DNA of 64,000 nt from assembly GCF_006542275.1 (NCBI RefSeq), contig NZ_CP041217.1, positions 1,597,501 through 1,661,500 of the forward strand. The letters are read 5' to 3'. Within the stretch, counting starts at the first letter, position 1, and the number at the start of each line of letters is the position of its first letter. Below the pieces are notes generated by a model that worked only from the letters and a program-made list of their open reading frames with translations, was not told where the DNA came from and did no database searches. Source of the DNA: Saccharibacillus brassicae. Lineage in GTDB: Bacteria > Bacillota > Bacilli > Paenibacillales > Paenibacillaceae. Made by a program: the position numbers and the translations under genes. Below are positions 25,204 through 33,559 of this stretch, in pieces.

Positions 25204-26097
25204 CTATTCCTTGAGCGAACCGACCAGCACGCCTTTGACGAAATACTTTTGCAGGAAAGGATACACGCACAAAATGGGAATCGTCGCAACCATCATCGTG
25301 GCCATGGACAGCGACTTCGACGTCACGGCTTTCATCCGGCTCATCCGTCCCTGGGCTGCCGAGTCCATCTGCGCCATCTGTTCGCTCATGATGTTCGAAT
25401 TCAGAATCTGCTGCAGCTTCGTCTGAATCGGGAGCAGATCGGCGTTGCTGATATAGATGCTCGGCGTAAACCAGTCGTTCCAGTGATACACCGCCGTGAA
25501 CAGCGACAGCGTGGCGATAACGGGGCCGGACAGCGGAAGCACGATGCGAAACAGCACGCCCCAGTTGGAACAGCCGTCGATCCGCGCCGATTCTTCGAGC
25601 CCCGCCGGAATGCTTTTGAAAAAAGTACGGAAAATGATCATGTTCCACACGCTGATGAGTCCCGGAATGACCATGACCCAGAACGTGTTGAACAGGTCGA
25701 GCGAGCGGATCAGCAGGAAGGTCGGAATGAGCCCGCCGCTGAAATACATCGTGACGATGCAGAAGATCATGTAGCCTTTGCGGCCGATCAGTTCCGATTT
25801 GCTCATGCCGTAGGCGAAGATCGCCGTAGCCCCGACCGAGAGCAGCGTCCCGAGCAGCGTGCGCAGAATCGAGATCACGAATCCGTTGATCAGCCGGCTG
25901 TCTTCGAACACGACCCGGTAATTTTCGAACGTGAACGCTCTCGGCCAGAACGTGATGCCGCCGCGCATCGTATCCGTACCGTTGTTGAAAGAAATCACCG
26001 CCGCGTTCCAGAACGGATAGAAAGCGACGAAAGCCATGACGGCGAGCAGCGCGTAGACGACGCCCGTCAGCATGCGGTCTCCGGTTGAAGGTTTCAT
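25204..26097 (-). CDS. Carbohydrate ABC transporter permease, MalG/YtcP type
   Basis: 297 residues, six hydrophobic segments, with the EAA loop for ATPase contact in ESARIDGCSNWGVLFRIVLPLSGP. Partner of the LplB-type permease encoded just upstream. Start at ATG 26097 behind GCGGGGTG; a TTG two codons earlier is possible. No ATPase gene is present, as is usual in this family where a shared MsmK-like ATPase serves many importers. Confidence 0.88.
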   Translation of the reverse strand: MKPSTGDRMLTGVVYALLAVMAFVAFYPFWNAAVISFNNGTDTMRGGITFWPRAFTFENYRVVFEDSRLINGFVISILRTLLGTLLSVGATAIFAYGMSKSELIGRKGYMIFCIVTMYFSGGLIPTFLLIRSLDLFNTFWVMVIPGLISVWNMIIFRTFFKSIPAGLEESARIDGCSNWGVLFRIVLPLSGPVIATLSLFTAVYHWNDWFTPSIYISNADLLPIQTKLQQILNSNIMSEQMAQMDSAAQGRMSRMKAVTSKSLSMATMMVATIPILCVYPFLQKYFVKGVLVGSLKE

Positions 26098-26119
26098 GCG
26101 CAAGCACCCCGCTTTCGAT

Positions 26120-27076
26120 TTACCATAGGCTGTTGCCCGATTTGCGCGCCGCGTAGTTCGCCCCGACCAGCAGGAGCACGCCGAGCAGCGATTTGAACAG
26201 GCCCGCCGCCGTCGCGTAGGAATACCGGTTGTTCTGGATGCCGGTCCGGTACACGTATGTATCGAGCACGTCGCCCACGTCCCTCAGGACGGGATTCGAG
26301 CCGAGCAGCAGGATGTCTTCGAATCCCGCGCTCAACAGATTGCCGATCGCCAGAATCAGGAACACGATGATGACGGGCATGATCGCGGGCAGCGTGATGG
26401 AAAAGATCTGCCTCAGCTTGCCCGCCCCGTCCATCGCCGCCGCTTCGTGCATATGCGGATCGACGCCGGCGATGGCCGCCAGATAGACGATCGAAGCGAA
26501 TCCGATTTCTTTCCAGACGCCCGTTGTGACGAGAATCGTCCAGAAATACTGCGGCAGGGAAAGGAAGTTGATCGGCTCCTTGATCAGATTCGCGGTCTGC
26601 AGCAGCATGTTGACGCTCCCGTTCTCCGTCGACAGCAGCGACATGACGAAGCCGGAGACGATGACCCAGGACAGGAAGTGCGGCAGGTAGCTGATCGTCT
26701 GCACGATTTTTTTGAAAGCGCGGCTGCGCACTTCGTTCAGCATCAACGCCAGCAGGATTGGAGCCGGGAACCCGACCAGCAGCTTCAGCAGGCTGATCGC
26801 CACCGTATTGCGGATGACCGTCCAGAACTCGGGAGCGTTGAAAAACATTTCGAAATGCTTGAACCCGACCCACGCACTTCCGGAAAATCCGTCGAACAGA
26901 CTGTAATCCTGAAAAGCCATCAGGACCCCGTACATCGGAATGTAGCTGAACACGAAGATGAACAGCAGCGCCGGAATCACCATCATTTGAAGATCCCACT
27001 GCCTGCCAAGCCGTTTGACCAGCGACACCTTCGCTTTTCGTTCCCCGATGGCGGTCCGGTGCGTCGTATTCTGCAT
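26120..27076 (-). CDS. Carbohydrate ABC transporter permease, LplB/UgpA type
   Basis: 318 residues, six hydrophobic segments after a 30-residue basic N-terminus, with the EAA loop EAAAMDGAGKLRQIFSITLPAIMP. First gene of the uptake operon; ATG 27076 has GGAGG 5 nt upstream. Forms the channel with the next gene product for the solute-binding lipoprotein. The AraC gene lies 69 nt upstream on the same strand, so the whole cluster may be one transcript. Confidence 0.88.
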   Translation of the reverse strand: MQNTTHRTAIGERKAKVSLVKRLGRQWDLQMMVIPALLFIFVFSYIPMYGVLMAFQDYSLFDGFSGSAWVGFKHFEMFFNAPEFWTVIRNTVAISLLKLLVGFPAPILLALMLNEVRSRAFKKIVQTISYLPHFLSWVIVSGFVMSLLSTENGSVNMLLQTANLIKEPINFLSLPQYFWTILVTTGVWKEIGFASIVYLAAIAGVDPHMHEAAAMDGAGKLRQIFSITLPAIMPVIIVFLILAIGNLLSAGFEDILLLGSNPVLRDVGDVLDTYVYRTGIQNNRYSYATAAGLFKSLLGVLLLVGANYAARKSGNSLW

Positions 27077-27144
27077 ATGGACCTCCTTTCCCTCGCATGG
27101 TGTAAGTAGGCATCACCGTTGAAGTGACTTTTCCTGACTCAATC

Positions 27145-28059
27145 TTACTTGGACCCCACCTCTTCGACTCCGCCAAAATGATCGGAAACCGGTACTATCT
27201 TACTGCAACACGCATTTATTTTGCCGCGGATCAGTCTCGGCTCGGTGCCGATATGGCGCTTGAACAGCCGGTTGAAATTCGACAGCGTGCGAAATCCGCA
27301 TTCCATCGCGATATCGACGATCTTCAGATCGGACGTTTCCAGCAGGTGATACGCGTTCTCCAGCCGGATTTGAATCAGATACGTAAGAGGCGAGACCCCG
27401 ACCGCGCGGCGAAACACGTCGCTGAAGCGGGACGGGCTGAGGTAAGCGAGGGCGGACAGTTCTTCCAGCGTCCAGGCGTGGGCGGGGCGTTCTTCCATCG
27501 CGCCGATCACGAGACGGACTTTTTCCAGCTGCGCGACGGAGACGCTGCCTGCCGCCGGTTCGACGTTCTCGCGGCGAAAATGGCGATTCACCTGCACGAA
27601 AAATTGCAGCATGTAGGCGTACACGACAGACACGTACGAAGGCCGGGCCGCGTCGTGCTCTTCCTGCAGCGACAGCAGCAGTCCGCGCAGTTCGGGCAGG
27701 CGCGGATGGTCGCGGTCGAGCACGTGGGTAAAATAAACGCCCATTTCCTTGAACGGGCTCAAAATGTCGGGATCGGAACGCTGGCTGCCCATGAACCAGG
27801 CGGCGTCGAACGTGATGACCTGCATGACCAGCCCTTCTTTCTCGTAGGCGCAGTGCAGCGCTCCCGAATGGATCAGCACGATGTCTCCCGCTTCGAAATC
27901 GTACGTGACGCCGTTGATGATGTAATAGCCCGTTCCCGACTTGATCATGTTGATCTCCAGCGCGTCGTGCGCGTGCAGCCTCTGATACTGCGTCGTGACC
28001 CCGACCGTGTCCGACAGATGGATCGGATACTCGCGGTGGAATACGACTTTCTCCTTCAT
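27145..28059 (-). CDS. AraC family transcriptional regulator of the sugar uptake operon
   Basis: 304 residues: N-terminal cupin-like ligand domain (LHAHDALEINMIKSGTGYYIING) and a C-terminal double helix-turn-helix with LEELSALAYLSPSRFSDVFRRAVGVSP and IVDIAMECGFRTLSNFNRLFKRHIG. Likely activates the downstream ABC importer, kinase and GH4 genes in response to a sugar. Start at ATG 28059 with GAGG 5 nt upstream. Three phased TTACTG repeats lie upstream and could be its own binding sites. Confidence 0.87.
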   Translation of the reverse strand: MKEKVVFHREYPIHLSDTVGVTTQYQRLHAHDALEINMIKSGTGYYIINGVTYDFEAGDIVLIHSGALHCAYEKEGLVMQVITFDAAWFMGSQRSDPDILSPFKEMGVYFTHVLDRDHPRLPELRGLLLSLQEEHDAARPSYVSVVYAYMLQFFVQVNRHFRRENVEPAAGSVSVAQLEKVRLVIGAMEERPAHAWTLEELSALAYLSPSRFSDVFRRAVGVSPLTYLIQIRLENAYHLLETSDLKIVDIAMECGFRTLSNFNRLFKRHIGTEPRLIRGKINACCSKIVPVSDHFGGVEEVGSK

Positions 28060-28154
28060 TCTTTCCTCTGCTCTTTCTCCGCTTCGTCCCCTATTCTCGC
28101 CGACTCGTCCCATACGCTTCTCATCCCTTTCCCTTTGCGCAAATTCGATGATTG

Positions 28155-28191
28155 TTACTGTATTTTCATTAAAAATTACTGTATCTTACTG
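28155..28191 (-). promoter_or_regulatory. Phased repeats upstream of the AraC gene
   Basis: TTACTGTAT at 28155-28163 and 28176-28184 (period 21, two helical turns) and TTACTG at 28186-28191 (10 further), all same orientation, about 100 nt before the AraC start. Candidate operator in an AT-rich patch. Confidence 0.5.
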
Positions 28192-28360
28192 ATTCTCTCT
28201 GAAAAAAGCCCACTTTCCGTTCTACCCCCTCATCGTAGAACCCAACTCCCTCGGCGTCAACATAGATTACATCGCGTTCCCTTTCTCTACTCCTTCACAT
28301 CAATCTCCCTCTCCTTCCCCTTAAAAAATACAAAAAAAAGACCGCCCGACTCCCAGGCAG

Positions 28361-28500
28361 CCTTTATCTCTTATCCCTTATCCCTTATCCTTGTCTCTTC
28401 CCACTCTTATCCCTTAACACTCTTATCTCTTCACTCTCGTATCCCTTGTCCCTTATCTCTTTACGCTCTTCTCTCTTATCTCTTATCCCTTCCCCTACCC
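28361..28500. repeat. Pyrimidine-rich tract of degenerate CTTATCCCTTATC repeats
   Basis: About 140 bases in which the plus strand has only four G. Built from units such as CTTATCCC, TTATCTCTT and ACTCTTATC. It may form triplex or unusual structure; no coding potential. Confidence 0.8.
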
Positions 28501-28781
28501 CCACCACAAAGGGAGCCTTGGGCGCTCGCTTCCCCACCCTCGTTGCGCAGGCGAGCCGCAGTCAGCGGAGGGGCGGGGAGAGCCGGAGACCGTGGAGCGG
28601 AAGCGGAACATCGCCTTTGTCCCCCGGCTTCCACCCTTCCTGTTCCAATCCAGGGAAGCCGGGGGGCAACAGCGATCGCAGGCCTCACCGCCCCGCAGCG
28701 CCTCCCAACCTCAACCTTTCCTCGCCACGGAAGCCCCAAGCCCCAAGCTCCGACGCCCAGCCCCAGGCTCCCATCACACCT
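28501..28781. other. GC-rich gene-free stretch before the DUF2225 gene
   Basis: About 280 bases with C- and G-runs (CCCCACC, GGGGCGGGGAG, CCCCAAGCCCCAAGC) and no frame with a ribosome binding site or plausible composition. Meaning unknown. Confidence 0.55.
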
Positions 28782-29483
28782 TCAAGACTCCAACATCTCC
28801 GAAGGCAGCTCCATTTTCCGCGCCAACATGTCTTCGCGCAAAGTCGCCCACTGTTCCCGCGACGCCCGGATCATGCCCGCGTCCATGATGCGCTGATCGT
28901 GGATGACGCGCGAGAACCAGCGCACCGCTTCGTTGAACTCGCCCATGCGGCGGCACAGCTCGCCGATCAGGTACATCAGCCGCGCGTCGCTCGGCCCGGC
29001 CGCTTCCGTCTCGTAGACGCGGATGTACGAATCGCGCGCGAAGCCGATAAACCGGGCTTCCTGCTCCGCGTTGTCCGCGTAGCGGTACAACCACGCGATA
29101 TGGTGCAGCAGGCTTGCGACGATGCGCTCTTTGTCCTGAATGACCTGGGCGCAGATCAGCGCAAGCTTGTACGTGTCCAAAGCGGCTTCGAGCGTGCGTT
29201 TGCCGCCGTAATCTTTCTTTTTCGGCGCCGCGCCGACTTTTTCCTCGAATCGGCCGCGCTGGATCGCGCTCAGTTTGTTCGCGGAATTTTCGGTAAACGC
29301 GAAGCCGCAGTGCGGACAGATCCGCACGACGTAGAAGTCGGGATTTTCATTTTTGTAATGGGCGCAGAAGTCGCTATCCCGCCGAATCGTTTGTTTGAAA
29401 CTCGGCCGTACGCGGCTCGTTTCGAATTTTTTTTCGCAGCACACGCAGACCGTCGTAATTTGAAACAGCGGATCGATTTCCAT
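28782..29483 (-). CDS. DUF2225 family protein
   Basis: 233 residues. Two cysteine pairs, CVCCEKKF near residue 13 and CPHCGFAF near residue 57, form a probable zinc site, followed by a TPR-like helical region (LEAALDTYKLALICAQVI; RMGEFNEAVRWFSRVI). Matches the DUF2225 family of Firmicutes, whose role is unknown. ATG 29483 has AAGGG about 9 nt upstream. Downstream of and probably co-transcribed with the truncated haemoglobin gene. Confidence 0.82.
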   Translation of the reverse strand: MEIDPLFQITTVCVCCEKKFETSRVRPSFKQTIRRDSDFCAHYKNENPDFYVVRICPHCGFAFTENSANKLSAIQRGRFEEKVGAAPKKKDYGGKRTLEAALDTYKLALICAQVIQDKERIVASLLHHIAWLYRYADNAEQEARFIGFARDSYIRVYETEAAGPSDARLMYLIGELCRRMGEFNEAVRWFSRVIHDQRIMDAGMIRASREQWATLREDMLARKMELPSEMLES

Positions 29484-29552
29484 AATGATAAGCCCTTCTT
29501 TCCTTTGTCTATCGAATTCGGCAGAGAGTCGCGCGACGGACGAACTTCCCCG

Positions 29553-29930
29553 TTACGGGGTATTGACGAAATGGTAAGCCGGGCCTTTGAGCCGGGCCAC
29601 GACGAATTCGCGCAGCTCGTCTTCGACGCCGTTCTCCGCGAGCGCCGCGTCCATGCAGGCCAGCCACGCGTCCGCCCGCTCGTTGGTGACGGGAAACCGC
29701 ATATGCCGCGCCCGCATCATCGGATGCCCGTGCTGCTCCGAATAGAGCGGCGGGCCGCCGAAGAACTGCGTCAGAAATTGATGCTGCCGTTCGATGACCG
29801 GCTCGATATCTTCGGGAAACAGCGGGGCCAGCAGAGGCTCGCGTACCACGTTCCCATAAAAAGTCTCAATGATGCGCCGCAGTCCGGGCGATTCGCCGAG
29901 CTGCTCGTAGAGGTTTGTTTCGGAGTTCAT
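29553..29930 (-). CDS. Truncated haemoglobin, group II
   Basis: 125 residues. Group II signs: FYGNVVREPLLAPLF, HQFLTQFFGGPPLYSEQHGHP, the proximal haem histidine in MRARHMRFPV, and the G8 tryptophan in ADAWLACMD. Binds O2/NO; B. subtilis YjbI is the counterpart and is linked to Spx/YjbH. In B. subtilis the yjb cluster also holds NAD kinase, which is encoded 0.6 kb away here. Start at ATG 29930 behind AGCAGG; an ATG two codons upstream is possible. Confidence 0.88.
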   Translation of the reverse strand: MNSETNLYEQLGESPGLRRIIETFYGNVVREPLLAPLFPEDIEPVIERQHQFLTQFFGGPPLYSEQHGHPMMRARHMRFPVTNERADAWLACMDAALAENGVEDELREFVVARLKGPAYHFVNTP

Positions 29931-30014
29931 GTCCATTACCTGCTTTCGCTTCCGATTTCGTTGGAGATGCAACTTGGCCTTGCCCTCATGCGTCTTCGCA
30001 GGAGACCTTCTTGT

Positions 30015-30023
30015 ATTATAACA
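30015..30023 (-). promoter_or_regulatory. Extended -10 promoter of the haemoglobin gene
   Basis: TGTTATAAT on the minus strand, i.e. TG-N-TATAAT, about 85 nt before the start codon; no good -35 element is needed for extended -10 promoters. Confidence 0.55.
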
Positions 30024-30064
30024 AAATGCGAGCCTTTTCAGCCCGTCTTTGGACCCGTTTGCGG

Positions 30065-30102
30065 AAAAAACAAAAAAAGCGCCGGGTCTTTGCCCCGCGC
30101 CG
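30065..30102 (-). terminator. Intrinsic terminator after the 31-aa ORF
   Basis: GCGCGGG...CCCGGCGC hairpin (one bulge) followed by seven T on the minus strand, about 60 nt past the small gene. Confidence 0.8.
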
Positions 30103-30159
30103 AATATATGACCGCGTACCCGTCCCCCGGAATGCGCGGCCGCCTGTCAAACCGAAATC

Positions 30160-30255
30160 TTAGTATCCGCTCCACTCTTCTTCCCCGGCATGTTCCAGGG
30201 AAGTGCGAATCACATAGACAAAGGCGCATACCATAACAGCCGTCAAGATACTCAT
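30160..30255 (-). CDS. 31-residue single-span membrane peptide
   Basis: MSILTAVMVCAFVYVIRTSL followed by the acidic tail EHAGEEEWSGY. One hydrophobic helix near the N-terminus, then a soluble C-terminus. Supported by CGGAG 7-10 nt before the ATG and by its own intrinsic terminator, which no other gene would need. Divergent from nadK. Family not recognised; could be a small regulatory membrane peptide. Confidence 0.6.
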   Translation of the reverse strand: MSILTAVMVCAFVYVIRTSLEHAGEEEWSGY

Positions 30256-30456
30256 TTGACCACTCCGTTCGTCTTGAATTTAAAGACAACGTGCCTACAT
30301 TCGATACATCGAATCTGCCAAAAGGCCGAAATTAGAGTTTGGTTTTTTTATTCTATCATAATTTTTCTAAAAATAAACCCATTATGCAACCGCTTTCCAA
30401 AAGATCGGGCAGAGAATGAACAAAAAAACTTTTTATGCGACGCGGCTGGTTTGGCA

Positions 30457-30465
30457 TGGTAAAAT
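30457..30465 (+). promoter_or_regulatory. Extended -10 promoter of nadK
   Basis: TGGTAAAAT (TG-N-TAAAAT), about 70 nt before the TTG start of nadK. Confidence 0.5.
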
Positions 30466-30535
30466 GTACGGGAACAGGCACCGGCTTGTCTCGGCGGCCG
30501 CAAGGCAAAAACCCGAGCAAAGGAGCGTTTAACCG

Positions 30536-31336
30536 TTGAAATATTATGTACTGGATCGCGGCGACCAACTGTCGATCGATTTAAGCCAACAATTCCATAG
30601 ACTCGCGGCCGAAAAAGGATTCGAAATGGATTCCGAATCGCCGGAAATCGTCGTGTCGATCGGCGGCGACGGCACGATGCTGCACGCTTTCCATTCGTTT
30701 ATCGACCGTATTCCGGAGATCGCTTTCGTCGGGGTCCACACCGGCCATCTGGGCTTCTACGCCGACTGGAAAGCGCAGGATCTGCCCGAACTGATCGAAT
30801 TCATGTCCGGCGCCGGCGAAGGCGGGCTCGGCCCGAAGATCGTCAAGTACCCGCTGCTCGAACTGGAGATCGAACGCAAGTCCGGCACGTCGATCCATAC
30901 CGTGCTGAACGAGTTCGCGATCAAAGGCGCCGAAGCGACGATGGTCGTGCAGATCGACATCAACGACGAAGTGTTCGAGATGTTCCGCGGCGACGGCATC
31001 TGCGTCTCCACGCCGTCGGGCAGCACCGCGTACAACCGGGGCCTCGGCGGCGCGATCATGCACCCGACGCTCGAAGCGCTGCAAATCGCGGAGATCGCCT
31101 CGATCAACAACCGCGTCTTCCGCACGCTCGGTTCGCCGCTCGTGCTTCCCAAGCACCATCACTGCGACATTTACTCGCGCAAAGAGCAGCGGCTGCTGCT
31201 GACGATGGATCACCGTTACCTGACGATCGACGATCTCGTCTCGGTCCGCTGCCGCGTATCGAGCCAGAAGATCAGCTTTGCCCGTTATCGTCCGTTTCCG
31301 TTCTGGAACCGGGTACGCGAAGCGTTCCTGGGCTGA
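30536..31336 (+). CDS. nadK: NAD kinase
   Basis: 266 residues. Diagnostic GGDGTMLHAFH near residue 43, FVGVHTGHLGFYADW, the NE/D segment TVLNEFAIKG and GDGICVSTPSGSTAYNRGLGG. Phosphorylates NAD+ to NADP+ in the cytoplasm. Starts with TTG 30536; AAGGAG lies 10 nt upstream and no ATG fits. Monocistronic with a convergent terminator shared with the YutD gene. NADPH supply links functionally, not physically, with zwf at 41.8 kb. Confidence 0.95.
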   Translation: MKYYVLDRGDQLSIDLSQQFHRLAAEKGFEMDSESPEIVVSIGGDGTMLHAFHSFIDRIPEIAFVGVHTGHLGFYADWKAQDLPELIEFMSGAGEGGLGPKIVKYPLLELEIERKSGTSIHTVLNEFAIKGAEATMVVQIDINDEVFEMFRGDGICVSTPSGSTAYNRGLGGAIMHPTLEALQIAEIASINNRVFRTLGSPLVLPKHHHCDIYSRKEQRLLLTMDHRYLTIDDLVSVRCRVSSQKISFARYRPFPFWNRVREAFLG

Positions 31337-31421
31337 AGGCAAGGCACAAGCCCGCTTCGCTTACCGCCCCGGCAGACACAACGACCCACACCGAACAATC
31401 ACCACACCGAACAACGACAAA

Positions 31422-31453
31422 AAGAAGGACCGGCAGCGATGCCGGTCCTTCTT
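31422..31453. terminator. Bidirectional terminator between nadK and the YutD gene
   Basis: Perfect 14-bp stem AAGAAGGACCGGCA/TGCCGGTCCTTCTT with loop GCGA; the T run is stronger on the minus strand. Confidence 0.88.
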
Positions 31454-31515
31454 GGCGTTGTAACGAAAATGCAAAGTCCTTGTGGCGGGCACAGCCCAAT
31501 GGGCCGAACTCAAGC

Positions 31516-32403
31516 TTACTTCGCCGATTCCTGATCCGGACGTGGATTCGGAGCCGATTCGGCCGGCTGCGGCTGCGTTTGTGGCTGCGTTTGTGGCTGC
31601 GTTTGTGGCTGCGTTTGTGGCTGCGTTTGTGGCTGCGGAGCCGGTTGGGCCGGCTCGCGCCGTTCGCCGCCTTGCCGTTCGCTGCTCTGGCGTTCGCCGC
31701 TTTGGCGTTCGCCCGCGTCGCGAACCTGCGGCTTGGGCCGGGATTCGCCGCCGCGATCTTCGCGCTTGCGGTTGCGGTTGTTCGAAGACGGGCCTGCTTC
31801 GCCGCCGGAAGCTTTGCCCTTGTCGGCGCCTTGTCCCTGCGGCTGGCGGTTCGGACGTTCGCCGCGCTGGCCGTTCTTTTTGCCCGGATGGCCCTGCGTT
31901 TTGTCCTTCGTCTCGCGCTCCGTCGATTCCGAAGTGCGCGATTCACCGCGCGAGCTTTTGGAATCCCGCCCGCCCCGATGGTCTTTGCGCTCTTTGGGAG
32001 ACGTATGCTCGCGGGTTTCCTTCGCGGCTTCCTGCACTTTGTGCGATTCGCGAGTCTCCCGCACCGGCTCTTTCATCTCGCCGAGGTCTTCGTACAGCGC
32101 CGCTTCTTCCGGGTCCTTCACGTCGCGCATGTCTTTGACCTTGCGCAGAACGAAGTAGGCGCACCCGAAGTTGCAGTGCTCGGTAATGTAATCGGTCGTA
32201 AAAGAAACCTGGGACTCTTTCGCCACTTTGGGATGCCCGTCCCGGTACATGCCTTTTAGCCGAAGCTGGTTATATCCCCAATCGCCGACGATGTAATCGT
32301 AGCGTTCCAGAATTTCGCTGTAGCGGCCGCGGAACGCTTCCGCATTCCAGCCGTTTTTGTGATTGATCATGACTTCGTACACTTTGCCGCCAATCTGAAA
32401 CAA
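31516..32403 (-). CDS. yutD: YutD (DUF1027) family protein with a long low-complexity C-terminal tail
   Basis: 295 residues. The first about 100 match the YutD family (GGKVYEVMINHKNGWNAEAF, LERYDYIVGDWGYNQLRL); B. subtilis YutD has about 100 residues in total. The remaining two thirds are charged and repetitive: KE/RD-rich, then ERQSGERQSSERQGGERR and a run of QPQT units encoded by a 12-bp repeat. Function unknown. The start is TTG 32403, because GGGGAGGGG lies 5 nt upstream and it aligns with the family N-terminus; a TTG 13 codons earlier lacks a site. Confidence 0.82.
   Translation of the reverse strand: MFQIGGKVYEVMINHKNGWNAEAFRGRYSEILERYDYIVGDWGYNQLRLKGMYRDGHPKVAKESQVSFTTDYITEHCNFGCAYFVLRKVKDMRDVKDPEEAALYEDLGEMKEPVRETRESHKVQEAAKETREHTSPKERKDHRGGRDSKSSRGESRTSESTERETKDKTQGHPGKKNGQRGERPNRQPQGQGADKGKASGGEAGPSSNNRNRKREDRGGESRPKPQVRDAGERQSGERQSSERQGGERREPAQPAPQPQTQPQTQPQTQPQTQPQTQPQPAESAPNPRPDQESAK
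31571..31637. repeat. 12-bp coding microsatellite in yutD
   Basis: Five exact copies of GGCTGCGTTTGT plus partial copies at both ends, encoding the QPQT repeat on the minus strand. Copy number changes would stay in frame. Confidence 0.9.
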
Positions 32404-32515
32404 AAAATTCCCCTCCCCTGCCGAAACGATAGCTGTGGTCAATCTCTATATGATTCTGGCCGTATTCAATAAAAGAACTGCGCAAGTCGATACGTGGATT
32501 TGTGAAGCTACACCC

Positions 32516-32544
32516 ATTATAACGGCGGCGGTGCAAAAAACCAA
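32516..32544 (-). promoter_or_regulatory. Promoter of yutD
   Basis: TTGGTT (32539-32544), 17 nt, TATAAT (32516-32521) on the minus strand, giving a leader of about 105 nt. Confidence 0.65.
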
Positions 32545-32595
32545 TACGGGATTGCGCGCGGAGACGCCCCGGAGCCGGGGCTGCGGCGGCAGCGT

Positions 32596-33465
32596 TCACG
32601 GTCCGACGCGGCTGCGGTACTCCCGGGGCGACACGCCGGTGATCCGTTTGAACACGCGGGAAAAGTAGAACAGGTCCCGGTAGCCGAGCCGTTCCCCGAT
32701 TTCTTTGACGCTTAGGTCGGTGTTCAGCAAAATATGACCCGCTTCCGCCACGCGCAGCCGATGCACGAATTCATTGAACGGATAGCCGGTGTAGGCGTTC
32801 ACGATCCGGCGCAGCGTCGAGACCGAGACGTGATGCCGGGCCGCCGTATCGGAGACGGTCGGCGGCAGATGCAGCCGCGACTGGATGTCTTCGATCACGG
32901 TCTGCGCCAGGTGCCCGCGCCTGTCCGCCCCCTGCCCTGCGCCGCCCGCCGCGATCTCGTACGCCAACTGTTCCAGCAGCATGGCCGCACGGTCGAGATT
33001 GTCCGGCGTTCCGCTGCCGACGAGGCGCAGCAGGCTCTCCATCCGCTGCAGCAGCACTTCGTCCACCGCCAGGCGGTGCACCTGCCCGCGCGGAGGCAGC
33101 CAGTCGCGCTGCCATTCCTCGACCCGTTTTCCTTCGGCCGTCACGTAATATTCGTCCCAGTATCCGCCCGGGTCGGGACCGTAATCGAACGACGCGCCCG
33201 GATACAGGCAGAACCACGAGCCCGCCCGGACCCGCTGCGTCTCTCCGCCGTCGATCCGGTAATGCCCTTCGCCGCCCGTGATCAGCACGATTGCCCAATC
33301 ATGGAACGTCGCCTGTTCCCGCTGAAGCGTTCGCCCCGGCAGATGTCCCGCGTTGACCAGCGTGATCGATTTGATCCGGCGGCGGGCGGGATCGATCGGC
33401 GGAGAGAAGACCCGGATCGGGCTCTGGCTGATCGTATAGTCCATATACTGAGTCATCCTGAACAT
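32596..33465 (-). CDS. AraC family transcriptional regulator
   Basis: 289 residues: N-terminal cupin-like domain (DWAIVLITGGEGHYRIDGG, SWFCLYPGASFDYG) and C-terminal double helix-turn-helix (VSVSTLRRIVNAYTGYPFNEFV; VKEIGERLGYRDLFYFSRVFKRITG). Divergent from the oxidoreductase/isomerase operon at 33.5-36.5 kb with a 94-bp gap, so it most likely controls that operon. First ATG 33465 stands 3 nt from AAGGAG; the ATG three codons later is an alternative start. Confidence 0.87.
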   Translation of the reverse strand: MFRMTQYMDYTISQSPIRVFSPPIDPARRRIKSITLVNAGHLPGRTLQREQATFHDWAIVLITGGEGHYRIDGGETQRVRAGSWFCLYPGASFDYGPDPGGYWDEYYVTAEGKRVEEWQRDWLPPRGQVHRLAVDEVLLQRMESLLRLVGSGTPDNLDRAAMLLEQLAYEIAAGGAGQGADRRGHLAQTVIEDIQSRLHLPPTVSDTAARHHVSVSTLRRIVNAYTGYPFNEFVHRLRVAEAGHILLNTDLSVKEIGERLGYRDLFYFSRVFKRITGVSPREYRSRVGP

Positions 33466-33559
33466 TTTCTCCTTTGCTCCGCTATGTTAAATTAGACCTG
33501 TGCAATCCCCTATACATGAACAAATATAACATAAGAATCCGGAAAGGGTGACTTCGACC

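Noticed and set aside
31571-31637. Possible CRISPR-like array
   Set aside because: Units are 12 bp, contiguous and in frame within yutD; no spacers. No CRISPR array was seen anywhere in the window.
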